A program made the position numbers and the translations under genes. The notes beneath the pieces were generated by a model. That model was not told the DNA's origin. It saw nothing but the letters and a program-made list of their open reading frames with translations, and searched no databases. From contig CALRTB020000005.1 of NCBI GenBank assembly GCA_943371005.1, forward strand, positions 186,001-250,000: DNA of 64,000 nucleotides, read 5' to 3'. Source of the DNA: MRBY01 sp943371005 (GTDB lineage Bacteria > Cyanobacteriota > Cyanobacteriia > Cyanobacteriales > MRBY01). Below, piece by piece: positions 52,890 through 61,770 of this stretch. The stretch's first letter is position 1. Every line of letters starts with the position of its first letter.

Positions 52890-55157
52890 ATGACTGCTTC
52901 TTCTGTTCAATTAACTGCCGCATCCGAAACAGAAAAATTTGATGTGCCGTTGCCCACTTGGTTGAAAAATTACCTCTATCAGCCAGAGCAATTGGTTGGG
53001 GTCTCCGAAGGCGATCGCCAACTCATCGGTGAAGCCTTTCGCTTTGCCCATGCCCTCCACGAAGGCCAAACCCGTAAATCCGGCGAACCTTACATTGCCC
53101 ATCCCATTGCCGTAGCAGGGCTATTGCTCGACCTAGGCGGCAACGGGGCGATGATTGCGGCGGGCTTTCTCCATGATGTGGTTGAAGACACAGAAGTCAG
53201 TCCCGAAGAAATCGAAGAACGCTTTGGGGCCGAAACCCGCAAGCTCGTCGAAGGAGTCACCAAACTCACCAAATTTACCTTTTCGAGCAAAACAGAACGC
53301 CAGGCAGAAAATTTCCGGCGGATGTTCCTCTCCATGGCCGAGGATATCCGGGTGATCGTGGTGAAACTCGCCGATCGCCTCCACAATATGCGCACCCTCG
53401 AACATCTACGCCCCGACAAACAAGAGCGCATTGCCCTCGAAACCCGTGAAATCTTTGCGCCCCTAGCCAATCGTTTAGGGATTTGGCGCTTTAAGTGGGA
53501 ACTCGAAGATCTCTGTTTCAAGTATCTAGAGCGGGAAGCCTACCGTTCGATGCAAAAACATATTTCCGAAAAACGCACCGAGCGGGAGGCCAAACTCGAA
53601 GAAGCCATCGAAATTATCCGCGATCGCCTGCGTCACCTGGGCCTCCACGTCTGGGAAATCAAGGGTCGCCCGAAACACCTCTACAGCATCTATCACAAGA
53701 TGCAACGACAGCACAAAGAATTTGACGAAATTTTTGACATCGCTGGGATTCGGATTATTGTCGAAACCAATGACGAATGTTACCGTGCCCTGGCGGTGAT
53801 TCATGATGCCTTTAAACCGATTCCTGGACGCTTTAAAGACTACATTGGCCTGCCGAAGCCCAACCGCTACCAATCCCTCCACACCACCGTCGTCGGCTTA
53901 AATGGTCGCCCCCTCGAAGTGCAAATTCGCACCATGGAAATGCACCACATCGCCGAATACGGGATTGCCGCCCACTGGAAATACAAAGAAGCCGGTCATT
54001 CCGCCGCTAGTTTCACCTCCGAAGACGAAAAATTCACTTGGTTGCGGCAACTGATCGAATGGCAAAGCGACCTCAAGGATGCGGAAGAATACATTGACAA
54101 CCTCAAGGACAATCTCTTTGAAGATGATGTGTATGTCTTTACCCCCAATGGGGATGTGGTGGCCCTGGCCAAAGGCGCTACTTCCATCGACTTCGCCTAC
54201 CGCATTCACACCGAAGTGGGGAACCACATGAAAGGAGCACGGATCAATGGTCGTTGGTCAGTGTTAGAGAAAAAACTCCGCAATGGCGATATCGTCGAAA
54301 TTATTACCCAAAAAAATGCCCACCCCAGCCTCGATTGGCTCAATTATGTGGTCACCCCCAGTGCCAAAAATAGGATTCGCCAATGGTTTAAGCGATCGCG
54401 GCGGGATGAAAACTTAGCACGGGGCCGTAGCTTACTCGAAAAAGAACTGGGAAAAACGGGCCTCGATTCGATCCTCAAATCCGAAGCGATGCAAACCGTT
54501 GCCCACAAGTGTAATTACCAAAATACCGAGGATCTGTTGGCGGCCCTGGGTTACGGCGAAGTCACCCTCAACCAAGTGGTGAACCGCTGGCGGGATCAAG
54601 TGCGCGACCAGGAAGAAGAACATCTCCCCCAACTGGAGCTAGAGGCTTCTTTAAACACAGCGACAAAACCCCCTAAGCCCCTCCAAGATAGCCATAAATA
54701 CCCCATTGCTGGCATTGAAGGGTTGGTTTATACCATCGCCAGTTGTTGTGCGCCCTTGCCCGGCGAACCGATTATCGGCATTGTCACCCGCAGCCATAAG
54801 GGGATTTCTATTCACCACCGCAGCTGCGCCAATGTGCAAAACTTCGATGGCGATCGCCTAATTCCTGTCAGTTGGAACCCCAGCATCGACCAAAAACACG
54901 CCCCTGTTTACCCCGTGGATCTCCGCATTGAAGTCATTGACCGGGTAGGGGTGCTGCGGGATATTTTGTCACGCCTAAGCGACCAGCACATCAACGTGCG
55001 GAGTACCAATGTAAAAACGAGCCACGGCCAACCGGCAATTATTTCTTTGCGGATTGAAATTCGTAACGCCCAACAACTGGCCCACAGCATTAATCAAATT
55101 AAAAATATGAGTGACACCTTAAATGTGCGCCGCGTCACCCAAATCGAGCAGGAATAG
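52890..55157 (+). CDS. relA: Bifunctional (p)ppGpp synthetase/hydrolase
   Basis: 755 aa Rel/SpoT long-form enzyme making and degrading the alarmone (p)ppGpp. HD hydrolase domain at about residues 45-200 (HPIAVAGLLLDLG, FLHDVVEDTE), synthetase about 245-365 (GRPKHLYSIYHKMQRQ, DIAGIRIIVET, RYQSLHTTV), TGS about 405-470 (VYVFTPNGDVVALAKGAT), a CC/zinc region with ASCCAPLPGEPIIG, and a C-terminal ACT domain (IDRVGVLRDILSRLSD). Both catalytic halves look intact. The sole Rel homologue in most cyanobacteria. Named relA/spoT; I use relA. Confidence 0.95.
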   Translation: MTASSVQLTAASETEKFDVPLPTWLKNYLYQPEQLVGVSEGDRQLIGEAFRFAHALHEGQTRKSGEPYIAHPIAVAGLLLDLGGNGAMIAAGFLHDVVEDTEVSPEEIEERFGAETRKLVEGVTKLTKFTFSSKTERQAENFRRMFLSMAEDIRVIVVKLADRLHNMRTLEHLRPDKQERIALETREIFAPLANRLGIWRFKWELEDLCFKYLEREAYRSMQKHISEKRTEREAKLEEAIEIIRDRLRHLGLHVWEIKGRPKHLYSIYHKMQRQHKEFDEIFDIAGIRIIVETNDECYRALAVIHDAFKPIPGRFKDYIGLPKPNRYQSLHTTVVGLNGRPLEVQIRTMEMHHIAEYGIAAHWKYKEAGHSAASFTSEDEKFTWLRQLIEWQSDLKDAEEYIDNLKDNLFEDDVYVFTPNGDVVALAKGATSIDFAYRIHTEVGNHMKGARINGRWSVLEKKLRNGDIVEIITQKNAHPSLDWLNYVVTPSAKNRIRQWFKRSRRDENLARGRSLLEKELGKTGLDSILKSEAMQTVAHKCNYQNTEDLLAALGYGEVTLNQVVNRWRDQVRDQEEEHLPQLELEASLNTATKPPKPLQDSHKYPIAGIEGLVYTIASCCAPLPGEPIIGIVTRSHKGISIHHRSCANVQNFDGDRLIPVSWNPSIDQKHAPVYPVDLRIEVIDRVGVLRDILSRLSDQHINVRSTNVKTSHGQPAIISLRIEIRNAQQLAHSINQIKNMSDTLNVRRVTQIEQE

Positions 55158-55275
55158 CAGACTAAGTGATCATACTGAGAATCTCTGAAAGGTCGTCAAA
55201 TTAACATTAGAGGGCCGATTGCTAGGGCAGTAACCCGTTAGAATAACTATATAGTTCTTTTGGCGCCTAGAATCT

Positions 55276-56343
55276 ATGACCGCTGATTCTGCCTCAATGC
55301 AGGATGATCAACCGTTAATTCTTGTCATTGATGATGATCCAATTTCGCGTCGCCTGATTCGCTTTTGGATGGAAAAAGAAGGTTATGCAGTTGCTGAAGC
55401 AACCAATGGTCAAGAGGGACTAGAAATGTTCCAAAAAACCATGCCCGATATTATCTTGTTAGATTTTATGATGCCGGTCATGGATGGCTTGGAATTTTGC
55501 GAGGCCTTTCGACAACTCCAAGCCAGCACTGGAATCCCCTCCTCAAAAAATACGGAATTGTCCCAGGAAACGCTTCTGCTCCGTCAAGAATTGGTGGCCT
55601 ATCAGCAGGCAGAAGATCTACTCACAAAGATTGCGCGTACTCCCATCTTGATGATTACGGCCCGGGAGGATGATGAGTCAGTAACCAAGGCCTTCACCGC
55701 TGGCGCAACGGACTTCATCACCAAACCGATCCACTGGACAATTTTGCGGCAACGGGTGCGCCATCTCATTTACCAGGCAAAGCTCTACCAACGTTTGGAA
55801 GCGACGAATGTGCAATTGCAACGGTTGGCGGCTTTGGATCCTTTGACCCAACTGGCAAATCGTCGGGTTTTTGATTTGGTTTTAGAGCGGCAATGGCGAC
55901 TGATGCTCCGAAATCAAATTCCCCTCTCGATTATTTTTATTGATGTAGATTTTTTTAAAAATTACAACGATACCTATGGCCACCAAGCTGGCGATCATTG
56001 TTTGTTTGAGGTGGCCCAGGCGATCGCCAGCCAAGTGAAGCGACCCACAGATTTAGTTGCCCGTTATGGTGGCGAAGAGATCATCGTGATCTTGCCAGAC
56101 ACCCCCAGTGCTGGGGCGCAGTTGTTAGGAGAAAATATCATCGAGCAAGTGCGCAGTTTACAGATCCCCCACCAGAGCTCTTTGGTTTCGCCAATCGTCA
56201 CGGTGAGTTTGGGCATCGCCTCCGTGGAAGCGGACTGTGTTACGAGTCCAGAAAAATTTGTCGCCCTTGCAGATTGTGCGCTGTATGAAGCCAAGGCCCG
56301 GGGCCGCAATCAAATGGTCGCTAAGGTGTGGGATCAGGATTGA
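55276..56343 (+). CDS. Response regulator with GGDEF (diguanylate cyclase) domain
   Basis: 355 aa: receiver domain (VIDDDPISRRLIRFW; phospho-Asp in IILLDFMMP; Lys in DFITKPIHW), a coiled linker, and a GGDEF domain with LDPLTQLANRRVFD, the active-site variant RYGGEEIIVIL and an upstream RPTD that fits the inhibitory I-site at the usual distance. Predicted PleD/WspR-like diguanylate cyclase switched by phosphorylation and feedback-inhibited by cyclic-di-GMP. Unusually the receiver carries a ~40-residue insertion (SSKNTELSQETLLLRQEL and following) before the PILMITARE strand. Confidence 0.9.
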   Translation: MTADSASMQDDQPLILVIDDDPISRRLIRFWMEKEGYAVAEATNGQEGLEMFQKTMPDIILLDFMMPVMDGLEFCEAFRQLQASTGIPSSKNTELSQETLLLRQELVAYQQAEDLLTKIARTPILMITAREDDESVTKAFTAGATDFITKPIHWTILRQRVRHLIYQAKLYQRLEATNVQLQRLAALDPLTQLANRRVFDLVLERQWRLMLRNQIPLSIIFIDVDFFKNYNDTYGHQAGDHCLFEVAQAIASQVKRPTDLVARYGGEEIIVILPDTPSAGAQLLGENIIEQVRSLQIPHQSSLVSPIVTVSLGIASVEADCVTSPEKFVALADCALYEAKARGRNQMVAKVWDQD

Positions 56344-57187
56344 TCACTTGATAAATGGCAGAATAGTCCGCTTCGGCAAGATTAAAAGCGATCGCCTGCT
56401 CGATAATTTCTCGAATGCCTTCTAGTCCAGTCGTATCAAGGCCCACGGTTTTTGCGGCGGCCAAAAAGAGCTTGGTGTCTTTGAGTAAATGCTTCGTTGG
56501 GAAGTTGGGATTTTCAAAGGTGCGATCGCCCATGCGGGGTAGTTTTTTATCAAAGGTGGGGGCATAGAGGGCGCTATCGCGCAAAATCCCCATAAATTTA
56601 TCAAGATCGACTTTTTCTCGCTGAATCAAGCCTAGACTCAAGGAAAAACTAGCTGTTAAACCTGCAATCAACTGATTTAAAGCCAGCTTCAGGGCTGCCG
56701 CTTGACCCACTGCACCAATATATTTCGGGTCTTGCCCCAGGGTTTTAAAAATCGGCAAACAGGCTTGGAACAATGTTTCTTCGCCCCCCACCATTACGAG
56801 CAATGTCCCTTTTTTCGCTTCGGGGATACTGCCCAGCACCGGCGCTTCTAAATACTGGCCTTGACGCCGCTGAACTTCTTCGGCGATCGCCTTACTTTCT
56901 TCTGGGGCAATGGTGCCCATCTGGATAATAATTTTTTCTGCAAAGGAAGTGTCTGGATTTTCAAATAAAACCGTTTGGATTGCCGCCGCATCACTGAGGG
57001 TTAGAATCAAATAATCGCTATTGGCGATCGCCGCTTGAGGATCTGTCGTTATTGTTAAACCTTGTTCTTCTAAGGGATGCAGTTTTTCTGCGGTGCGGTT
57101 ATGGGCAGTCACCGAAAAATTTTCCTGGGCCAATTTCAAGGCGATCGGTGTGCCCATTAGTCCCATTCCAAAAACGCTAATTCTCAT
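56321..57187 (-). CDS. NAD(P)-dependent beta-hydroxyacid dehydrogenase family protein
   Basis: 288 aa of the 3-hydroxyisobutyrate dehydrogenase/GLYR family. Rossmann motif FGMGLMGTPIALKL at the N-terminus, APVLGSIPEAKKGTLLVMVGG (substrate loop) and GQAAALKLALNQLIAG with the catalytic Lys. Substrates in the family include glyoxylate, succinic semialdehyde and tartronate semialdehyde; glyoxylate reduction would fit the glcD-bearing genome, but this is a guess. Start ATG 57187, not the upstream TTG. Its 3' end overlaps the convergent GGDEF gene by 23 bp. Confidence 0.85.
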   Translation of the reverse strand: MRISVFGMGLMGTPIALKLAQENFSVTAHNRTAEKLHPLEEQGLTITTDPQAAIANSDYLILTLSDAAAIQTVLFENPDTSFAEKIIIQMGTIAPEESKAIAEEVQRRQGQYLEAPVLGSIPEAKKGTLLVMVGGEETLFQACLPIFKTLGQDPKYIGAVGQAAALKLALNQLIAGLTASFSLSLGLIQREKVDLDKFMGILRDSALYAPTFDKKLPRMGDRTFENPNFPTKHLLKDTKLFLAAAKTVGLDTTGLEGIREIIEQAIAFNLAEADYSAIYQVINPDPTP

Positions 57188-57231
57188 CAAGTCTTGCTTC
57201 TATAAACATCATCTACCATCTTCCCCCAATT

Positions 57232-57332
57232 ATTCTCCCTTGAGGAAACAGGCTATTAATCCTCGGCCGTCAGGCCGGAGGGTGCTTTTCTCCCCTAGAG
57301 AGAGGTGGTCGAAGACCGGAGGGTGTCCAATA
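57232..57332. repeat. Palindromic GC-rich repeat (copy 2)
   Basis: Same building blocks as at 49121: CTCCCTTGAGG, then GGCCGTCAGGCCGGAGGGTG, a CTCCCCTAGAGAGAGG palindrome and a second CCGGAGGGTG after GGTCGAAGACC. Sits in the space between the dehydrogenase start and the porin stop. Confidence 0.75.
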
Positions 57333-57411
57333 GAAAACCCCACCCGGAGGTGAGGCTTTCTCAAAATCAAAAAGTGCGTGAGTTAAGTCTATCTAAGTAA
57401 AGTGAACTAAC

Positions 57412-59142
57412 TTAGAAAGTGAAGGTAGTGCGGAGAGTACCGATAATTGCATCTTCTTCGTCGAATACACCTTGAGCTGCATCCTTCAACCAGATCACGC
57501 CAGGAGTGATAGAAATCCCGTCGGTAAGTTGGTATTTGTAGAAACCTTCAACTTGAAGAGGAGTTTTGAGATCGCCTTCTGCTACATAAGGAGGAGCACC
57601 GGCGAACAGACCAAGAACATTACCTTCTTTACCAAGGTCATTGAAAGCTACACCGAGACCATAGCTCCAGATATCCACACTGTCATCTGCAAGAGTAATC
57701 TCTGCATCAGTGTACATCCCGTAAGCGGCCAGGGAAACTTTATCGGTGATATCAAACTTACCTTGGACACCGTAACTGTTCGCTTGTGTACGGCCATATC
57801 CAAGCAAGTTGGCCCAGATAGTGCCATTAACAGCAGCGCCGCCGCCGAAATCATAGATTGCGCCACTATCGTGATAGCTATTGACATAGGTTGCACCGAG
57901 TTCAATGCGATCGCCGAGGTTGAAAGCAATCTGAGCCAATGCACCGTATTCACCGTTGAAGAGGCCGTCACCTTCTGCAGAAGAGCTTGCTTCATCAGCT
58001 AAGTAACCCAAGGAGATATCAACGGGGCCGAGAGGCATGTTGAAACCAAGACCAGAGCCACCACCAATGGTATAGATGGGGCTAGAAGCAGCAAGTTGAG
58101 TTAAAGAACCACTACCGCCAGTGAAGTCTTCAAGACCAGTTGCACCGAAGGTCGTGCTGGTGTAGTCACTGTGGAGACCACCAAAAGCGGCTAAGTAAGC
58201 ATTTGCTTTACCAACGGGGAAGTAATAAGCCAACCAGTCAATAACAACATCGTTACCTGTGTCAAGGTTGAAAGTTTGGAAGCCGACACCATCGCCAACG
58301 CCAATTTCGTCGGAGATATTAGTGGGGGATAAGGAAGCAGAGTTACCAGCAGTCAAGCGGGTGATTAAAGTATCTTTACCGGTAAAGCTAGTCTCAAGTG
58401 TTAGCCGAACGCGATCTGTAAATGTGGTTACAGTGTCATCATCATCGATGCCAATAAATCCAGTTCTTTGCAAGAATTCTGCGTTTTCACCAGCTGAAAA
58501 CAATGCCTCTGCTACGCTTAATCCATCAGAAACATCAAAGTCACCGTTCTCAAATTCTTCGGCAGCATCAAGTAAAAAATCAAGAGAGTTTGTGTCTCCC
58601 CAGCTGTCGCCGATCGCGAAGATTACTTCACCGCTTAGCTTGGTGGTGGTGGAGAACTGATGGTCTTCGAGGAATTCAACACGACCTTCAAGATCATCTA
58701 CACGAGCACCGAGGGTAGCGAGTTCAGCCTCGAACTCATTGATCAAGCGACGGAGTGCAGCAAGATCTTCGGGGGTTACTTCAGAACCACCAGTTTGAAT
58801 CATGCGCTCGATCTGTTGTAAACAAGCGTTTAGACCAGCAGCAAATTCATAACGACTGAGGGGACGGTTACCGCGGAAGGTGCCATCGGGATAACCCACG
58901 ATACAGTTGTAGTTTTCGACTAGGTTACGAAGCGCGTCAAAAGCCCAGTCAGAAGGGGAAACATCGCTGAGTTGGAAAACGCTGTTTACCTGAGCAATGT
59001 CACCTTGGCTGTAGGTGTTGATTTGATTAAGAAGTTCGCTGTTATTTGCTTGTGCCTGAGCAGTGCCAGCAGTGGCAACAGAGACGCCGACAGCAGCGGA
59101 AGCAATGGATAGGGACTTCCAGAGAGATAAAGATGTTTTCAT
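57412..59142 (-). CDS. SLH-domain outer membrane porin (iron uptake porin/OprB-like)
   Basis: 576 aa with a signal peptide (about residues 1-31, ending GTAQAQA), one SLH domain (VSPSDWAFDALRNLVENYN, GYPDGTFRGNRPLSRYEFA) that anchors to peptidoglycan, a coiled coil (about 120-165; LRRLINEFEAELATLGARVDDL) and a beta-barrel of alternating strands ending in the aromatic TFTF. This is the typical cyanobacterial major porin (So-type, annotated iron uptake porin or OprB). ATG 59142 is chosen because GTGAGGA lies just upstream; the same leader forms the Yfr1 pairing site listed separately. Confidence 0.92.
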   Translation of the reverse strand: MKTSLSLWKSLSIASAAVGVSVATAGTAQAQANNSELLNQINTYSQGDIAQVNSVFQLSDVSPSDWAFDALRNLVENYNCIVGYPDGTFRGNRPLSRYEFAAGLNACLQQIERMIQTGGSEVTPEDLAALRRLINEFEAELATLGARVDDLEGRVEFLEDHQFSTTTKLSGEVIFAIGDSWGDTNSLDFLLDAAEEFENGDFDVSDGLSVAEALFSAGENAEFLQRTGFIGIDDDDTVTTFTDRVRLTLETSFTGKDTLITRLTAGNSASLSPTNISDEIGVGDGVGFQTFNLDTGNDVVIDWLAYYFPVGKANAYLAAFGGLHSDYTSTTFGATGLEDFTGGSGSLTQLAASSPIYTIGGGSGLGFNMPLGPVDISLGYLADEASSSAEGDGLFNGEYGALAQIAFNLGDRIELGATYVNSYHDSGAIYDFGGGAAVNGTIWANLLGYGRTQANSYGVQGKFDITDKVSLAAYGMYTDAEITLADDSVDIWSYGLGVAFNDLGKEGNVLGLFAGAPPYVAEGDLKTPLQVEGFYKYQLTDGISITPGVIWLKDAAQGVFDEEDAIIGTLRTTFTF

Positions 59143-59444
59143 TTGTTTTTCCTCACACATTCGGCGCTACATTCTGAGTTCAGATTAGGCCTTTGTATCA
59201 ATCATATTAGCTCAAAATTTTGGATTGGGAATGGATCCGTCATAAGAATTTTTTGATGATTCCTTTACCTATCCATTAAGTAAAAGTTACCTGAGAAGTT
59301 TTGTCAGAAATGTTACAGCACTGGCCCCTAGATCCTTGGACGATAGAGCGCTTTTACTGGATTCTTTCTTTAGAGAGAAAATCTGCAAACTTCCCAGATG
59401 TCTTTCCTTAATGTTTTATTTGAGGTGTTGGCGGCCTTCGACGT
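59143..59444. promoter_or_regulatory. Porin upstream region
   Basis: AT-rich stretch between the PhhB stop and the porin start, on the minus strand the promoter and leader of the porin gene. Apart from the Yfr1-type pairing site at 59150-59158 I see no ORF, HIP1 site or clear terminator. Confidence 0.4.
59150..59158 (-). promoter_or_regulatory. Predicted Yfr1 sRNA pairing site over the porin ribosome binding site
   Basis: The porin leader reads GTGTGAGGA directly before the start codon region (minus strand; plus-strand TCCTCACAC). This nonamer is perfectly complementary to the ultraconserved core of the cyanobacterial sRNA Yfr1 (ACUCCUCACAC), and it includes the Shine-Dalgarno GAGGA. In Prochlorococcus Yfr1 has been shown to bind porin mRNAs. 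The Yfr1 gene itself was not found in this window. Confidence 0.6.
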
Positions 59445-59723
59445 TTACAGTTGATTGAAAGTTCCGGCGAGGTCGAAATCTTTCTGGGTGAGGCCGCCAG
59501 CGTCGTGGGTGGTGAGGTTTACAGTAACTTTGTTGTAGGAAATTTCGATGTCAGGGTGATGGTCGGCGGCTTCGGCAGGTTCGACGAGTTTGTTCACAAA
59601 GTCAATGGCCTCGACGAAGTTTTTGAATTTGAAGAGACGTTGGATTTTGTTATCAACTTTTGACCATTCAGGAAATTGACTCAGTTGCGCTTGGATTTCG
59701 GTGTCGGTCAATCGGGTTGCCAT
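59445..59723 (-). CDS. phhB: Pterin-4a-carbinolamine dehydratase
   Basis: 92 aa PCD/DCoH protein. The motif EAADHHPDIEISYNKV with the catalytic His-His pair and the strand VNLTTHDAGGLTQKDFDLA are family signatures. A strong TAGGAGG lies about 8 nt before the ATG at 59723. In bacteria without phenylalanine hydroxylase these proteins may act in pterin recycling or as carboxysome-associated factors (PCD-like); no can gene lies adjacent. Confidence 0.88.
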   Translation of the reverse strand: MATRLTDTEIQAQLSQFPEWSKVDNKIQRLFKFKNFVEAIDFVNKLVEPAEAADHHPDIEISYNKVTVNLTTHDAGGLTQKDFDLAGTFNQL

Positions 59724-59875
59724 GGAGAAAACCTCCTATAAAAAACTATCCGCCCTTACTAGGGTTATCTCTACGATAACGAAGCAAGAGCGGTCTAGTC
59801 GGGTCTCTTTAGTTAAACTCTGACTGCCGGAAGGAACTCCGACTCTCTTAACTTACTCAAAGAGCAAGCAAAATT

Positions 59876-59953
59876 TTAGAGAACAGCCCCGGCGCACAGC
59901 CGATTTACTTTAACTGTGAGACCCATGTTGTTACTACTGTCATTCATGGGCAT
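59876..59953 (-). CDS. Tiny ORF (25 aa) with perfect Shine-Dalgarno
   Basis: On the minus strand ATG 59953 (ATGCCCATG) is preceded by AGGAGGTGAT, the full complement of the 16S rRNA 3' end, and the frame runs 25 codons to TAA at 59876-59878. The product has no clear signal or domain. It lies upstream of phhB on the same strand; the space between them is ~150 nt. The strong ribosome site suggests real translation, as a leader peptide or small protein. Confidence 0.4.
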   Translation of the reverse strand: MPMNDSSNNMGLTVKVNRLCAGAVL

Positions 59954-60030
59954 CACCTCCTATTCTCCGGCAGGTTTTATCCGGTAGAACTCTTTTATGC
60001 TGGCACAAGCATTCAGAAACTTCAACTTGT

Positions 60031-60159
60031 TCACTCCTCTAGTTCCTCTCTAGGGACCACCCCTCTAACTCCCCTCCAGGGGAGAAAAGCGCCCTCCGCC
60101 TTCGGCACCTCCCTCAAGGGAGAGGCACCCTCCGCCTTCGGCACCTCCCTCAAGGGAGG
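60031..60159. repeat. Palindromic GC-rich repeat with two tandem 32-bp units (copy 3)
   Basis: Reverse orientation of the family at 49121 and 57232. Two tandem units of CCCTCCGCCTTCGGCACCTC plus CCTCAAGGGAG lie at about 60091-60159, preceded by CCCCTCCAGGGG. It lies immediately after the tldD stop and before the 25-codon ORF region. Confidence 0.8.
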
Positions 60160-60163
60160 ATGT

Positions 60164-61597
60164 TTAGCCGACGACGACATCACGAATGCGCAGGGAAGGG
60201 CCACCACAACCGACGGGCAAACCGCTTTGGCCGCTTTTGCCGCAACCGCCGGATTCGTCCCAATAAAAATCGTCGGCGATCGCCTCAATATTTTTTAAAG
60301 TTTTAAAGACGTTGCCAGAGAGGGTGACATCCTTGACGGGTTCCGCAATTTTGCCATCCCGGATCATCCAGGCTTCCCCAGCACTAAAGGTAAACATTTC
60401 ACCGTTGGTCATGCCGCCGAGCCAGTTTTTCGCGTAGACCCCTTCTTTGATGTCCGTCGGCAAATCGGCAACGGGCGTTTGACCCCGTTTGATCCAGGTA
60501 TTTGTCATGCGAACAATGGGCGGATAGTGATAATTCAAACAGCGAGCATTGCCTGTCGGTTGTTCCTCAAGCTTGCCAGCGGTTTCGCGGGAATGGAGGC
60601 GGCCCACGAGTTTACCGTCCTTGATCAATTGCGTCGTGGTAGCGGGAACCCCTTCGTCATCATACAAATAACTGCCGCGATGGCCCTCCGGTGCGGCTCC
60701 GTCAAAAATTTGGAGGTCTTCCCTACCAAATTGTCGGCCCATGCTCATGGTTTCGAGGAGGTCGGGGTTTTCGTAGGCCATATCCGCTTCCGATAGATGG
60801 CCAAAGGCTTCGTGGACAAATAGTCCGGTCAAAATGGGATCAATGACAACGGTATAGGTGCCGCCTTTGGCTGCGGGGAGAGTTAATGAATTAACGGCGC
60901 GTTGGGCTGCGCCTTTGACCTGTGCATCAAGGTTTTCGAGATCTTCGTAGGCTTTGCGGGAGCCGGTGGTTTCTCGCCCCGTTTGAACCGTTTCACCATT
61001 ACGGGCCGTGGCCGAAAAACGCATTTCCAGATCAACCCAGGACTGTTCGATCAGGGTGCCTTCTGAAGTCGCCAGAATTATATGCTGGGTGCTGTCGCCA
61101 TAGCTCACCTTGGTGCTGGCAATTTTGCCGCTGTGGCTCAGGAGAAGATCACTGTAGCGATCGCATAATTCTTTTTTCCGTTGGAGCGGGACTTGGCGCG
61201 GGTCGGTGCCGCTTAGGGGTAAAGTGCAAACCGCTTGGATTGGGTCAATGGGAGCCAAAATGGTTTCGTCGTCACCGATTAAAATTGCGGCGGCGATCGC
61301 CTCTTCAATGCGAAGCCTTAGATTTTCGAGATTATTAAACGCCGCGAACCCCCAACCCCCTTTATGACAAACCCGCACCTGGCCCCCAAGGGAGGTACTT
61401 TCACTGAGGGTCTCGATCTTATTTGACCGCAAAACAATACTGCTACCGGCCGCTTGTTCCAAGCGGATCGACAAAAAATCTACCTGATTTTTATACCGTT
61501 GGATCAAATCCGTTAATTGATCCTTGTACCCAGCCAAAATTGTTTCCATCACTTTTGCCTTTTGATCTAAACCCTGAACATAAACCAATTTTGACAT
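60164..61597 (-). CDS. tldD: TldD-family metalloprotease subunit
   Basis: 477 aa PmbA/TldD protein that with TldE/PmbA degrades peptides; in E. coli it matures microcin B17. Motifs are HEAFGHLSEADM (zinc-ligand HExxxH), a RETTGSRKAYEDLE region and GCGKSGQSGLPVGCGGPSLR at the C-terminus with the conserved Cys and Gly. Full length. The start at ATG 61597 is used; M17 (METILAGY) is an alternative. The TldE partner is not adjacent. Confidence 0.9.
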   Translation of the reverse strand: MSKLVYVQGLDQKAKVMETILAGYKDQLTDLIQRYKNQVDFLSIRLEQAAGSSIVLRSNKIETLSESTSLGGQVRVCHKGGWGFAAFNNLENLRLRIEEAIAAAILIGDDETILAPIDPIQAVCTLPLSGTDPRQVPLQRKKELCDRYSDLLLSHSGKIASTKVSYGDSTQHIILATSEGTLIEQSWVDLEMRFSATARNGETVQTGRETTGSRKAYEDLENLDAQVKGAAQRAVNSLTLPAAKGGTYTVVIDPILTGLFVHEAFGHLSEADMAYENPDLLETMSMGRQFGREDLQIFDGAAPEGHRGSYLYDDEGVPATTTQLIKDGKLVGRLHSRETAGKLEEQPTGNARCLNYHYPPIVRMTNTWIKRGQTPVADLPTDIKEGVYAKNWLGGMTNGEMFTFSAGEAWMIRDGKIAEPVKDVTLSGNVFKTLKNIEAIADDFYWDESGGCGKSGQSGLPVGCGGPSLRIRDVVVG

Positions 61598-61720
61598 TGA
61601 CCTTGGCTCATTGAGTAAAGTGTTAAGGCGAGCCTAAAGACTAGCCTTGTCTCGGTTTTTCGCTTTGACTAATCAAAAGTAATGCCATTGCCAACATATT
61701 CTTATCCGAGATGTAAACAA

Positions 61721-61770
61721 TTGTTAAGTTTTTGTGTGTTAACCTTGACTCAAGGACAAAAACTCAACAA
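61721..61770. promoter_or_regulatory. Long inverted repeat in the ocp leader
   Basis: Arms of 15 bp (TTGTTAAGTTTTTGT at 61721-61735 and its complement at 61756-61770, 14 of 15 matching) enclose a 20-nt spacer containing a second palindrome CCTTGACTCAAGG (61743-61755). It ends 25 nt before the ocp ATG. It could be an operator, or an RNA hairpin that controls ocp translation; there is no T-run after it, so not a terminator. Confidence 0.65.

Noticed and set aside
59820..59860. GGAAGGAACTCC resembling the end of a glutamine riboswitch
   Set aside because: The other conserved parts (CGTTCA and GGAAGTAGG) are absent on that strand and no suitable downstream gene follows.
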